Of a stretch of DNA of 64,000 bases, positions 17,163 to 25,988 are shown piece by piece. The notes under the pieces are model-generated. The model saw only the letters and a program-made list of their open reading frames with translations, was not told the origin of the DNA and did not search any database. The stretch covers positions 28,438 to 92,437 of the forward strand of contig WRAV01000003.1 in the NCBI GenBank assembly GCA_009780025.1, written 5' to 3'. How positions within the stretch are numbered: the first letter of the stretch is position 1; each line of letters begins with the position of its first letter. Origin of the DNA: Oscillospiraceae bacterium (GTDB lineage: Bacteria; Bacillota; Clostridia; Oscillospirales; Ruminococcaceae). The position numbers and the translations under genes are program-made.

Positions 17163-18611
17163 GTGGAACTTAAAAACAAGCGGCTCAGCAAGCAGGAATT
17201 TTACGCCCAGCGCGAAGAAGTATTGGCCCAGTGGCCGACCGGCCAGGGGGTGGACATACAGGCGGGTATAGACTACCACAAAAACCTGCCGGTGCACAAG
17301 GTGTTCTCACTCAAGCTAGGGGCGGCTAAGGCAGCGGGGGAGACGCTTATCCAGCCGAGGGCGGGGGTGGCGTTGATTCCGCAGCACATCGAGCTGCTGA
17401 GCTATCTGCAAAACGAGGGCGAGGCCGACCTTCTGCCCACTACCATAGACAGCTACACCCGCCAGAACCGCTTCCAAAAGGCTCAGGAGGGTATCGAGGA
17501 ATCGGTTAAGGCTGGCAAGTCGATGCTCAACGGGTTCCCGGCGGTCAACCACGGGGTAGAGGGCTGCCGCCAGATTATCGAGGCGCTGGATATTCCGGTG
17601 CAGGTACGCCACGGAACCCCGGACGCTCGCTTGCTCGCCGAGATTACCTACGCGGGTGGCTTCACCAGCAACGAGGGCGGTGGTATAAGCTACAACATTC
17701 CTTACGCCAAAAGCGCAGACTTAACTAAGACGATACTTGACTGGCAGTATGTAGACCGGCTGACCGGTATGTATGAAGAGGCGGGTGTGCCCATCAACCG
17801 CGAGCCGTTCGGCCCACTTACCGGAACCCTCGTGCCACCATGTGTCTCCCACGCGGTGGCGATTATCGAGAGCCTGCTAGCCGCTGAGCAAGGGGTGCGC
17901 AGTATAACTGTGGGTTACGGCCAGTGTGGCAACCTTATACAAGACGTAGCGGCTATACATACTCTTCAGACTCTGACCGACGAGTACCTGCAAAAATACG
18001 ATTACGCCGGCGCGGACGTTACCACCGTTCTCCACCAGTGGATGGGCGGCTTCCCGCCGGACGAGGCCAAAGCGTTTTCAGTCATCTCCTGGGGGAGCGC
18101 GGTTGCGGCTCTTTCGGGGGCAACCAAAGTCATTGTAAAGACCCCGCACGAGGCTCTGGGTATCCCAACTATGCAGGCCAACGCTCAGGGGTTGCGTTGC
18201 ACCAAACAGGTTATTTCCATGCTGCGCGACCAGGGCATCAACGCTGATGCATTAAAGGACGAGAAGGCGATTATCGCGGCCGAGACCCGCTGCATCGTGG
18301 ATAAAGTTTTTGAGCTGGGCGAGGGCGACGTTGCCGTGGGCATCGTGCGGGCCTTCAAGGCCGGAGTGATAGATATACCATTCGCCCCGGCGCGGGCAAA
18401 CGCCGGCAAAATGCTGCCGGTGCGCGACAACGACGGCGCGGTGCGCATTTTTAACCCCGGTGACCTGCCGCTTACATCCGAGCTGCGAGACTTCCACAAA
18501 GAAAAGGTGGCTGCTCGTGCAAAAGTAGAGAAGCGCGACCCATCCTTCCAGATGGTCATCGACGATGTATACGCGATCAGCAAAGGGCGGCTGGTGGGTA
18601 GGCCGTATTAG
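17163..18611 (+). CDS. glmE: glutamate mutase epsilon subunit
   Basis: The large subunit of the B12-dependent mutase that converts L-glutamate to 3-methylaspartate, the first step of this fermentation route. The 482-residue length matches the family. Typical stretches are [18 protein letters not shown] near 62, [19 protein letters not shown] near 125, [19 protein letters not shown] near 148 and [17 protein letters not shown] near 220. Translation begins at GTG after AAGGGCGGTG. It pairs with the sigma subunit at 22314, unusually separated by five other features. No cobalamin riboswitch was seen in the 160-base gap upstream. Confidence 0.95.
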   Translation: MELKNKRLSKQEFYAQREEVLAQWPTGQGVDIQAGIDYHKNLPVHKVFSLKLGAAKAAGETLIQPRAGVALIPQHIELLSYLQNEGEADLLPTTIDSYTRQNRFQKAQEGIEESVKAGKSMLNGFPAVNHGVEGCRQIIEALDIPVQVRHGTPDARLLAEITYAGGFTSNEGGGISYNIPYAKSADLTKTILDWQYVDRLTGMYEEAGVPINREPFGPLTGTLVPPCVSHAVAIIESLLAAEQGVRSITVGYGQCGNLIQDVAAIHTLQTLTDEYLQKYDYAGADVTTVLHQWMGGFPPDEAKAFSVISWGSAVAALSGATKVIVKTPHEALGIPTMQANAQGLRCTKQVISMLRDQGINADALKDEKAIIAAETRCIVDKVFELGEGDVAVGIVRAFKAGVIDIPFAPARANAGKMLPVRDNDGAVRIFNPGDLPLTSELRDFHKEKVAARAKVEKRDPSFQMVIDDVYAISKGRLVGRPY

Positions 18612-18720
18612 CAAAGGAAGTCTTCTTGACCACATAGCCTCTTGTTAGTATACTTTACCTAGCAAGGGTTGCTCAGCCAACTTTGGCGGCGAAATTGTGC
18701 TCCCGAAAGGGGGTGATGCC

Positions 18721-18798
18721 TTAACTACATATGAAGCGCTTACCTTGTTGTTGGCCTTTAGTACGTTTGTAGTGGCGTTGCTAAACGCACGAAAATAG
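18721..18798 (+). CDS. holin-like (Hol-Tox type) small toxin frame, unusual start
   Basis: The frame encodes LTTYEALTLLLAFSTFVVAL then LNARK, closely resembling the very small hydrophobic holin-like toxins of Firmicutes, which usually start M(T/V)TYE. A GGGGGTGAT site lies directly upstream, but the codon where ATG is expected is TTA. Either an in-frame GTG at 18697 is used (giving 33 residues), or the start has been lost and this is a remnant. Such peptides are type I toxins silenced by an antisense RNA; none could be identified here. A strong terminator overlaps the stop. Confidence 0.5.
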   Translation, partial: LTTYEALTLLLAFSTFVVALLNARK

Positions 18799-18832
18799 CC
18801 GCCCTGCCTCCAAGCTAAGCGGCTATTTTCTT
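18791..18832 (+). terminator. terminator of the small toxin gene
   Basis: GAAAATAGCCGC pairs perfectly with GCGGCTATTTTC and is followed by TT. It overlaps the toxin stop codon, as is common for these genes. Confidence 0.75.
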
Positions 18833-18966
18833 AAGACCTTATTGAAAGAAAATATCTAGTGCGGTTTGCCGACAGAGTTGTGCGGCCCTTGCTGTTTATA
18901 TTATAGCACTCTACGCTCGAAGGTGTCAACTGTCAACTAAACCAAAACTTTGGGAGTGAGGATACC

Positions 18967-20199
18967 ATGAAGATACTAAAGGCAGTGTGCGCCCCCGGGA
19001 AGACTGGTTTCTTCTTTGACGACCAGCGGGCGATAAAGGCGGGTGCTGTGGCCGACGGCGCCAGCTATAGGGGTTCTCCGGTGACACCGGGCTTTACGGC
19101 GGTGCGCCAGGCGGGGGAATCAGTCTCGGTTATGCTGATTCTCGAGGACGGCCAGGTAGCCCACGGGGACTGCGCGGCGGTACAGTATTCGGGGGCCGGG
19201 GGGCGCGACCCGCTCTTCCTGGCGGCGGACTTTATCCCGGTGATTGAGCGTGAGATTTTTCCTGCGCTGGTGGGCAGGGAGATCACCACCTTCCGCCGGA
19301 TGGCAAGCGAGCTGGAGAATATGTCGGTGGATGGCAAGCAGTTGCACACCGCCATTCGCTACGGTGTGTCTCAGGCAATTTTAGATGCTGTAGCTAAATC
19401 CAAGAATATGATGATGTGTCAGGTTATCGCTCGGGAGTATGGCACCGGGCTATCCGCGCGGCCGATACCCATCTTCACCCAGTCAGGGGATAGCCGCTAC
19501 GACAACGCCGACAAGATGATTCTCAAGGGGGCGCAAGTGCTGCCTCACGGGCTGATAAACAACGTGTCGACCAAGCTGGGCGAGAAGGGCGAGCTGCTGC
19601 TTGAGTACGTGGCCTGGCTGCGCAACCGGATTCTGGCCCTGCGCCGGGACGAGAGCTACGCCCCGGTGCTGCATATAGACGTCTATGGCACCATAGGCCA
19701 GGTGTTTGGCAACGACAACTACACCGGCATGGCCGATTATCTAGCCCAGCTGGAAGAGGCCGCAAAGCCATTCAAGCTACGGATCGAAGGTCCTATGGAC
19801 GTCGAAAACCGCGAAGGCCAGATGCAGGCGCTCTCCGTGCTGACCCGGTTGGTTGACCAGCGCAGTATTGGCGTCGAGCTGGTGGCCGACGAGTGGTGCA
19901 ACACTCTGGAGGACATCCGCTACTTTGCCGACAACAAGGCCGGCCACATGGTGCAGATAAAGACCCCCGACCTCGGCGGGGTTGGCAACACGGTCGAGGC
20001 CGTGCTATACTGCAAGCAAAAAGGCATCGGCGCATACCAAGGCGGCACCTGCAACGAGACCGACCGCTCGGCGCAGGTCTGTGTTCACTTGGCCATGGCC
20101 ACCCAGCCAGACCAGATTCTCGCCAAGCCTGGCATGGGTGTCGACGAGGGCTACATGATTGTAAACAACGAGATGCAGCGGATTATAGCGATGCTGTAG
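18967..20199 (+). CDS. mal: methylaspartate ammonia-lyase
   Basis: Removes ammonia from (2S,3S)-3-methylaspartate to give mesaconate. The 410-residue enolase-superfamily enzyme is full length: VLILEDG-like N-terminus (VMLILEDGQVAHGDCAAVQYSG), QLHTAIRYGVSQAILDA near 125, HIDVYGTIG near 237, and VQIKTPDLGGVGNTVEAV near 330, which holds the expected catalytic Lys. GGGAGTGAG precedes the ATG. Its TAG stop is provided by the first bases of a palindromic repeat (CTGTAGGGGCG), so the repeat inserted at, or shaped, the very end of the gene. Confidence 0.95.
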   Translation: MKILKAVCAPGKTGFFFDDQRAIKAGAVADGASYRGSPVTPGFTAVRQAGESVSVMLILEDGQVAHGDCAAVQYSGAGGRDPLFLAADFIPVIEREIFPALVGREITTFRRMASELENMSVDGKQLHTAIRYGVSQAILDAVAKSKNMMMCQVIAREYGTGLSARPIPIFTQSGDSRYDNADKMILKGAQVLPHGLINNVSTKLGEKGELLLEYVAWLRNRILALRRDESYAPVLHIDVYGTIGQVFGNDNYTGMADYLAQLEEAAKPFKLRIEGPMDVENREGQMQALSVLTRLVDQRSIGVELVADEWCNTLEDIRYFADNKAGHMVQIKTPDLGGVGNTVEAVLYCKQKGIGAYQGGTCNETDRSAQVCVHLAMATQPDQILAKPGMGVDEGYMIVNNEMQRIIAML

Positions 20200-20269
20200 G
20201 GGCGCGCATTGCGTGTCCGCGAACCAGAAGCATTGCGTACACGGCAGACGGCCACTGGCCGCCCCTACA
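20196..20269. repeat. TGTAGGGG-type palindromic repeat, full unit
   Basis: Two inner hairpins (GCGCGCATTGCGTGTCC and GACGGCCACTGGCCGCC) between TGTAGGGG and CCCCTACA. Nearly the same arrangement as 28951-29028. It overlaps the mal stop codon. Confidence 0.8.
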
Positions 20270-20282
20270 TGCCCGGCGAATA

Positions 20283-20461
20283 GGGACACTTTGCTCTGCA
20301 TGTACAAAGTGTCCCCCGCGTCCCTTTCGCCACCCAACTTACCATTATCTAACATTTCGGGTGGCGCGGGGGACGGAAGGGACGTTTATTAAAGCAGAGG
20401 CTTATCGTCCCCTACAGGCCAATAGGGTGACGCTTTGCCTGTGCATATAAAAGCGTCACCC
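20283..20461. repeat. pair of variant hairpins with compensating stems
   Basis: Hairpin 1 (20283-20315): GGGACACTTTG / CAAAGTGTCCC. Hairpin 2 (20425-20461): GGGTGACGCTTT / AAAGCGTCACCC. Both follow AATA and have 11-13 base loops containing TGCATGT or TGCATAT. The stem bases differ but pairing is kept. Between them lies GCGTCCCTTTCGCCACCC with a partly inverted partner. This fills the 300-base gap between mal and the AtuA gene; no gene was seen in it. Confidence 0.6.
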
Positions 20462-20500
20462 GACACCTTGCTATTTACCATTGATTGACAGGAGGCGCGT

Positions 20501-21862
20501 ATGAGAGAAGAATTCCGGATTCTATCCACCACCGCGATACTGGGGTACGGCTTCCCAATGGCCGCCTTTGAGGAAGGGATGAAGCGCAACCCGCACCTAA
20601 TCGCTGTTGACGGCGGCTCTACCGACCCGGGGCCCTACTACCTGGGTGCCGGGGTCTCCTTCACCGACCGCGGGGCCGTAAAGCGCGACCTCGAAATCAT
20701 GATAAAGGCGGGGCTGGAAAGGCGCACCCCTGTTATTGTGGGCACTGCGGGAGGCTCGGGCGGGCGCCCCCACCTCGAGTGGTGCCGGGAGATTGTGCAG
20801 GAGATTTCCCGGGAAAACTCCCTGAGCCTCAGGCTGGCGCTCATTCACTCCGAGCTGGACAAAGACATGTTGCGCCAGGAGCTTGCGGCGGGCAATATCA
20901 CCCCCCTCTCACCCGCGCCTGAGCTGACCGCCAAGGAGCTGGACGCCACCAGCCGCGTTGTGGCCCAGATGGGCGTCGAGCCGTTTATTGCAGCCCTCGA
21001 CCACGCCCCGGATGTAATTCTGGCAGGCAGGGCCTACGACCCCACCTGCTTTGCGGCACTGGCCATCAAGCAAGGATACGACCCGGCGCTCTCGCTGCAC
21101 CTTGGCAAAATCCTGGAGTGCGCGGCTATATGTGCCACGCCGGGCAGCGGGAGCGACTGCATATTCGGCTACATAGGGGAGGACTATTTCCGGCTGGAGC
21201 CGCTCTCACCGGTGCGCAAATGCACCACGCTCTCGGTAGCCGCCCACACCCTTTACGAGAAGACAAACCCATACATTCTGCCAGGCCCCGGCGGTCATCT
21301 GGATTTACACGGTTGCAAGTTCGAGCAAGAGACCGAGAACACGGTGCGGGTGAGCGGCACAAAGTTCGTCCCCGCGAATCCCTACACCGTAAAGCTGGAG
21401 GGTGCCAAGCGGATCGGCTACCGTACCGTTTCCATAGCAGGCACCCGCGACCCGGTGATGATCGGGGGAATCGACGAGATCATCGAGGGGGTCAAGGCCC
21501 GGGTGGCCGACAATTTTGCCGGCAAGCTGGGCAGTTACCACCTGCGCTTTAATATCTACGGCCGCGACGGCGTCATGGCGGGGATGGAGCCAACCCCCAC
21601 CACGCAGGACTGCCACGAGCTCGGCATTATAATTGAAGCTACCGGCGACACCCAAAAGGAAGCCGACACCGTCTGCGCATTTGCCCGCTCGACTATGCTT
21701 CATTATGGCTACGAGGGCAGGCGCTCGACCGCGGGTAATCTGGCTTTCCCGTACTCGCCCAGCGACTTCCACGCCGGCGAAGTCTACGAGTTCAGCGTTT
21801 ACCATCTGCTAAAAGTGGAGGACCCGGCCGCGCTCTTCCCCATCGACATCATAGAGCTGTGA
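20501..21862 (+). CDS. AtuA-family (DUF1446) protein
   Basis: 453 residues, matching the acyclic-terpene-utilisation AtuA family. Recognised stretches are GYGFPMAAFEEGMKRNPHLI with AVDGGSTDPGPYYLG near 17-50, GTAGGSGGRPHLEW near 84, ILAGRAYDPTCFAALAI near 172 and PGPGGHLDLHGCKFEQ near 258. The biochemical activity of the family is unsettled; in Pseudomonas it belongs to terpene catabolism. Here it is embedded between methylaspartate lyase and glutamate mutase genes and is followed at once by its common partner DUF4387. A role in handling a branched acid or its CoA ester is inference. AGGAGG precedes the ATG. Confidence 0.85.
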   Translation: MREEFRILSTTAILGYGFPMAAFEEGMKRNPHLIAVDGGSTDPGPYYLGAGVSFTDRGAVKRDLEIMIKAGLERRTPVIVGTAGGSGGRPHLEWCREIVQEISRENSLSLRLALIHSELDKDMLRQELAAGNITPLSPAPELTAKELDATSRVVAQMGVEPFIAALDHAPDVILAGRAYDPTCFAALAIKQGYDPALSLHLGKILECAAICATPGSGSDCIFGYIGEDYFRLEPLSPVRKCTTLSVAAHTLYEKTNPYILPGPGGHLDLHGCKFEQETENTVRVSGTKFVPANPYTVKLEGAKRIGYRTVSIAGTRDPVMIGGIDEIIEGVKARVADNFAGKLGSYHLRFNIYGRDGVMAGMEPTPTTQDCHELGIIIEATGDTQKEADTVCAFARSTMLHYGYEGRRSTAGNLAFPYSPSDFHAGEVYEFSVYHLLKVEDPAALFPIDIIEL

Positions 21863-21872
21863 GGTGGCAACT

Positions 21873-22190
21873 ATGAAAACCAAACTTAACGACATCACCG
21901 AGGTTATCCGCAGCAAAAACGCGGGGCCCTACGAGCTCACTTTCGACATAATGTTCCGGGACTACGACGGGTTCGAAAGGGTCTGCAAAGCGGGCGTAAT
22001 AAACGAGCAGCTAGTCTGCGACATATTCAAAGTGCAGCGAGAGGACATCATAGGCATTGTCGAGTTCCACCCAGCCAAGGCGATGAAAATCACTATTAAG
22101 CGCCCAATCCCATCTGGCAATCTGGGCGAGACGGACGTCTACGGAGCGCAGCAGCACGCACCACTGTTGGGGCTGGAGTTTGATTTGTAA
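21873..22190 (+). CDS. DUF4387 family protein
   Basis: 105 residues beginning MKTKLNDITEVIRSKNAGPY. It has IRSKNAGPYELTFDIMF and VEFHPAKAMKITIKRP, features of DUF4387, which usually follows an AtuA-type gene and may form one enzyme with it. The track starts at a GTG nine bases earlier, but GAGGTGG lies where the ribosome site for the ATG at 21873 should be. The gene begins ten bases after the AtuA stop. Function unknown. Confidence 0.8.
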   Translation: MKTKLNDITEVIRSKNAGPYELTFDIMFRDYDGFERVCKAGVINEQLVCDIFKVQREDIIGIVEFHPAKAMKITIKRPIPSGNLGETDVYGAQQHAPLLGLEFDL

Positions 22191-22193
22191 TAG

Positions 22194-22276
22194 GGGCCGT
22201 GCCCCCGTGCGGACCTCGCCTTTATGCCCCAGCGTCATTGTAGTTATCGGGTCGCGCCCCTGCGCGACCCCTACAC
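22194..22276. repeat. TGTAGGGG-type repeat
   Basis: Starts AGGGGCCGTGCCCCC and ends GGTCGCGCCCCTGCGCGACC with CCTACA. Lies between the DUF4387 gene and the mutase sigma subunit. Confidence 0.6.
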
Positions 22277-22313
22277 CAAAGGTACGTGTGTTACTTGAAA
22301 AGAGGGGTGTACC

Positions 22314-22739
22314 ATGGAACGGAAAAAACTAATCATCGGCGTAATCGGCGCTGATGTTCACGCGGTGGGGAACAAGATACTCTACCACGCTTTTGAGGCC
22401 GCTGGGTTCGAGGTAATCAACCTGGGGGTCATGGTCTCCCAGGAAGAGTATATCGAAGCGGCCATAGAGTCGGCGGCTGACGCAATTATCGTATCATCCC
22501 TGTACGGCCACGGTGAGCTCGACTGCCGGGGCTTTAGGGAAAAGTGCGACGAAGCCGGCCTGGGCGGAATTCTGCTTTACGTGGGCGGCAACATCGTGGT
22601 GGGCAAGCAGCCCTTCGACGAAGTCGAAAACCGCTTCCTGGCCATGGGCTTCAACCGGGTTTACCCACCTGGCACCACGCCCGAGACCGCTATCGAACAC
22701 CTGCGCGCAGACTTGGGGATTAACTCAGGTGAGCGCTAA
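22314..22739 (+). CDS. glmS: glutamate mutase sigma subunit (B12-binding)
   Basis: The 141-residue cobalamin-binding subunit of glutamate mutase. It has the B12 motif DVHAVGNKI near residue 14, where His ligates cobalt, followed by [32 protein letters not shown] and [11 protein letters not shown], as in the clostridial sigma subunit. It pairs with the epsilon subunit at 17163. A GAGGGGTG site precedes the ATG. Its 3' end overlaps the start of mutL by 11 bases, indicating translational coupling. Confidence 0.95.
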   Translation: MERKKLIIGVIGADVHAVGNKILYHAFEAAGFEVINLGVMVSQEEYIEAAIESAADAIIVSSLYGHGELDCRGFREKCDEAGLGGILLYVGGNIVVGKQPFDEVENRFLAMGFNRVYPPGTTPETAIEHLRADLGINSGER

Positions 22740-24153
22740 AGCCGCACTTCTCATCGACTTTGGCAGCACGTTCACCAAGGTGAGCGCCGCCGGTCTGCAA
22801 AGCGGCGAGATAATCGGTACTGCGGCGGCCTACACCACGGTGGAAACCGACGTGGGCTATGGACTTGCGACCGCCCTGGCCGAGCTGCGCCGACAAACCG
22901 GCAACATAAACTTTGCTACCCGCCTGGCCTGCTCGAGCGCGGCGGGCGGCCTTAGGATGATTGCAAGCGGGCTGGTACCGGCCCTCACCGCCGAAGCCGC
23001 AAAGGTGGCCGCATTGGGGGCAGGTGCGAAGGTTGTCAAAGTTTATTCGTATGAGCTGACCGGTGAGGATGTCGATGAAATCGCAGAGGCAAGACCTGAT
23101 ATTTTCCTGCTGACCGGCGGCACAGATGGCGGCAACCGGGAGTGCGTCCTCCATAATGCGGAAATGTTGGCCGGCTGCAAAGCCGAGTTCCCGATTTTGA
23201 TTGCCGGCAACCGCTCGTGCGCGGCCCAGTGCGAAAAGCTACTCGCCGGGCGTGAGGTCTACCGCTGCGAGAACGTGTTGCCCGCCCTGGGCAAGCTCAA
23301 TGTAGAGCCGGCCGGGCAGCGCATCCGCGAGCTGTTTTTGCGCAAGATTATATACGCCAAGGGGCTCAGCCGGGAAGCCGAACTGCTCAGCGGTATAATG
23401 ATGCCTACTCCCGCCGCCGTTTTGTGTGGGGTGGAGCTGCTGGCCAAAGGCACCGACCGCCAGCCCGGCCTGGGCGAGCTGGTCGCTGTGGACCTGGGCG
23501 GCGCGACAACCGACGTCTACTCTATGGCGGAGGGCGCACCTACCCGGGAAAACACCGTGATAAAGGGCCTGCCCGAACCCTGGGCCAAACGAACAGTCGA
23601 GGGCGACATAGGTATGCGCTACACCGCCGCCGGAGTTCTGGATGCCGTAGGCTCGCAGCGGCTGGCCAAACTTTCCGGGCTTGAGCAGGACGCGGTGGAA
23701 GAGCTGGTGCGCCAAATCGAGAGAAACCCAGCCACCCTTCCGGACACCCCCCAACAATCGGCCTTGGACTTCGCCCTGGCAAGCGCGGCGGTTGAAGTGG
23801 CAACAGCCCGCCACGCGGGAATCATCGAAGAGCACTACACACCCACCGGCCAGGTATGGCTGCAAACCGGCAAAGACCTTACCCGGGTAAAGACGCTTAT
23901 AGCCATCGGCGGTGCGCTCATCAGGGGTAAGGACGCCGCGAAGATTGCCGCACACGCGCTGCACGACCCTGCAGCGCCTCAGTCCCTGCGACCAAAGTCA
24001 GCGCAGATACTGGTCGACCGGCGGTATATTTTATCCGCCGCCGGCCTCCTAGCCGGAGAACACCCCGAGGAGGCGCTTGCTATCATGAAAAAAGAGATTG
24101 TAGGGGACGCACACCCGGGCGTCCCGGCCATTTACATCCACCCGCCTATATAG
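22729..24153 (+). CDS. mutL: glutamate mutase-associated MutL protein
   Basis: 474 residues. An ASKHA-type ATPase with the phosphate loop [14 protein letters not shown] at its start and [18 protein letters not shown] near 258. MutL sits between glutamate mutase subunit genes in clostridia and is thought to reactivate the B12 enzyme or exchange its cofactor; it is unrelated to DNA-repair MutL. The track begins 72 codons too early inside glmS; GTG at 22729 is the likely start. The last residues ([18 protein letters not shown]) are encoded by a palindromic repeat, so the C-terminus is probably an added tail. Confidence 0.9.
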   Translation: MSAKAALLIDFGSTFTKVSAAGLQSGEIIGTAAAYTTVETDVGYGLATALAELRRQTGNINFATRLACSSAAGGLRMIASGLVPALTAEAAKVAALGAGAKVVKVYSYELTGEDVDEIAEARPDIFLLTGGTDGGNRECVLHNAEMLAGCKAEFPILIAGNRSCAAQCEKLLAGREVYRCENVLPALGKLNVEPAGQRIRELFLRKIIYAKGLSREAELLSGIMMPTPAAVLCGVELLAKGTDRQPGLGELVAVDLGGATTDVYSMAEGAPTRENTVIKGLPEPWAKRTVEGDIGMRYTAAGVLDAVGSQRLAKLSGLEQDAVEELVRQIERNPATLPDTPQQSALDFALASAAVEVATARHAGIIEEHYTPTGQVWLQTGKDLTRVKTLIAIGGALIRGKDAAKIAAHALHDPAAPQSLRPKSAQILVDRRYILSAAGLLAGEHPEEALAIMKKEIVGDAHPGVPAIYIHPPI

Positions 24154-24176
24154 GGGCACCGCAGTACACGCCCCTA
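24099..24176. repeat. TGTAGGGG-type repeat forming the end of mutL
   Basis: TGTAGGGGACGCACACCCGG followed by GCGTCCC, and a second half ending CACGCCCCTA. About 55 of its bases are in the mutL reading frame, including the stop. Confidence 0.65.
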
Positions 24177-24204
24177 AAATCCACCCGGACAGGAGGACAA
24201 TCCC

Positions 24205-25134
24205 ATGGCCCAGAGCTACAACCCCTTGCAGCAGAACCATTTGTACAGCATGTTTTTCGCGCCCCGTGGCAGCAGACGAATGGTGCAGCTGGGTATGCAG
24301 CTGGGCCACCTGCATCTGAGTCCTTTCGACCAGCTTATTGGCGTTATGGGCGAGGCGGGCTCGGGCAAGAGCCTGTTGGTAAAGGGCATGTTCCCGGGGC
24401 TAGAGCTCACCAACGACGACGAGGGCGTCAACATCCGCCCCCTGCCCATACTGGATATAGAGAGTGCAGGCTTCTATTCAAGCCACACTTACCACATAGA
24501 TGTGCGCTTCGAGGCGGCCTTCACCCAGATGGGCGAGCTGGCCGAGGCTGTGCAGTCGGCACTAAAGCTTGGCAAGCGGGTGGTGGTCGAACACTTCGAG
24601 CTGCTTTATCCCTTCCTAGAAAAGCGCAACGCCGACATTTTGATTGGCGTTGGCGGGGAAATAGTTATCACTCGACCGTCAATATTCGGGCCATTACCGG
24701 ATGAAGTTGCCAAAATTTCCTTTGACACCATAAAGTTTCGCAAGATGGCTCACAGTGCTGAGGACTCGATGCAGTATCTGCTCTCGGCCATGACAGACGA
24801 AGACTACGAGCACGGGGACGTACGCAATGGTTTTGTGCTACGCTTTAGGAACAAACCGGAGCTCGATCTGCCGCTGCTCTCCAAACAGATGAAGGAGCTC
24901 ATAGCCAGCGACCTTTCAATATCCTATGCGGACGAACATCACATTTACATCGGCGACTACCTGCACCACTGCACCGGGCCGCGCATACATGTTCGCAGCA
25001 CCGGAGAGATCGAGGTGTTCAACCTGCTGGAGCGCATTCTGTACGACTCCCACGCGGACAGGTACCTGCTGGTAGGCCTGGTGGGCAAGCGCGGGCAGAC
25101 AATTGATGAGGATTTGAATCGGATTGTATTTTAG
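24205..25134 (+). CDS. P-loop protein of the methylaspartate cluster
   Basis: 309 residues. GVMGEAGSGKSLLVKGMF near 47 is a clear Walker A loop, preceded by FFAPRGSRRMVQLG and followed by LELTNDDEGVNIRPLPIL. The last 60 residues include YIGDYLHHCTGPRIHVRST. I recall database members of this family being called alanine-tRNA synthetase second additional domain proteins and occurring beside methylaspartate genes; that recollection should be checked. The function is not known. It lies between mutL and the mesaconase-like genes with GGAGGAC upstream, so it is likely part of the same operon. Confidence 0.7.
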   Translation: MAQSYNPLQQNHLYSMFFAPRGSRRMVQLGMQLGHLHLSPFDQLIGVMGEAGSGKSLLVKGMFPGLELTNDDEGVNIRPLPILDIESAGFYSSHTYHIDVRFEAAFTQMGELAEAVQSALKLGKRVVVEHFELLYPFLEKRNADILIGVGGEIVITRPSIFGPLPDEVAKISFDTIKFRKMAHSAEDSMQYLLSAMTDEDYEHGDVRNGFVLRFRNKPELDLPLLSKQMKELIASDLSISYADEHHIYIGDYLHHCTGPRIHVRSTGEIEVFNLLERILYDSHADRYLLVGLVGKRGQTIDEDLNRIVF

Positions 25135-25145
25135 GAGGGTGTGCT

Positions 25146-25988
25146 GTGCGCGTAGTAGAAGCAGATAGAGTCACCGAGGCTGTCAGCCGCCTCTGCATAG
25201 AGGCAAACTGCCGCCTACCCGTGGACGTAAAGTCCTGCATTGAGGGCTGTCACGCAGTTGAGCAGTGGCCTATCGCCCGAGACACCCTGGGTAAGCTCAT
25301 CGAGAACTACCGCTTGGCGGAGGCGGATAGTCTGCCCATCTGCCAAGACACAGGCGTGGTCTGCGTCTTCCTGGAAATTGGCGAGGACGCATATATTTCA
25401 GGCAACATTGCCGCCGCAGTGGACGAAGGCGTGCGCCAAGGCTACCGAGAAGGCTACCTGCGCAAATCGGTGATTGCGGAGCCTATGTTTGAGCGCAAAA
25501 ACACCGGGGACAACGCCCCGGCTATGCTCTACACTGAGTATGTGCTGGGAGACAAAATCACTGTGACAGTTGCGCCCAAGGGCTTTGGCAGCGAAAACAT
25601 GAGCCGAATCAAGATGCTGCTGCCCTCCGACGGCGTGCAGGGCGTCATCGACTTTGTGGTTCAGACAGTTGAGGACGCCGGGCCCAACTCATGCCCGCCG
25701 ATTGTTGTGGGTGTAGGTTTGGGCGGCACCTTTGACAAAGCCGCGCTGATTGCAAAAAAAGCGCTGCTCCGCCAGGTTGGCCAGCCCCATGGAGACCCGC
25801 GCTACGCCGCACTGGAAGCCGAACTGCTGGAAAAAATAAACGCCCTGGGAATCGGCCCGCAAGGGTACGGCGGGCAAACAACGGCACTCTCGGTGGCCAT
25901 AGAGCACCTGCCCACCCATATAGCCGGGCTGCCCTGCGCAGTCAACATGAACTGCCACGCAGCCCGCCATGCCACGGAGGTGATTTGA
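25146..25988 (+). CDS. class I fumarase-type hydratase, alpha subunit (likely mesaconase)
   Basis: 280 residues. The iron-sulfur hydratase alpha part has CQDTGVVCVFLEIG near residue 63, KNTGDNAPAMLYTEYV near 118, GPNSCPPIVVGVGLGG near 180 and MNCHAARHA at the end, giving three Cys for a 4Fe-4S cluster. Such two-subunit enzymes add water to fumarate, or to mesaconate or tartrate. In a methylaspartate cluster the natural reaction is mesaconate to (S)-citramalate; fumarase is an alternative. Starts with GTG after AGGAGG. It overlaps the beta gene by four bases. Confidence 0.88.
   Translation: MRVVEADRVTEAVSRLCIEANCRLPVDVKSCIEGCHAVEQWPIARDTLGKLIENYRLAEADSLPICQDTGVVCVFLEIGEDAYISGNIAAAVDEGVRQGYREGYLRKSVIAEPMFERKNTGDNAPAMLYTEYVLGDKITVTVAPKGFGSENMSRIKMLLPSDGVQGVIDFVVQTVEDAGPNSCPPIVVGVGLGGTFDKAALIAKKALLRQVGQPHGDPRYAALEAELLEKINALGIGPQGYGGQTTALSVAIEHLPTHIAGLPCAVNMNCHAARHATEVI

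Noticed and set aside
21305-21805. 166-aa minus-strand ORF inside the AtuA gene
   Set aside because: No family features, and it is fully covered by a recognised gene on the other strand.
22513-22728. N-terminal 72 codons of the mutL ORF as given in the track
   Set aside because: They overlap glmS in another frame; the conserved MutL phosphate loop begins right after the GTG at 22729.
23239-23964. 241-aa minus-strand ORF
   Set aside because: Antisense to mutL in its conserved region; no ribosome site or recognisable domain.
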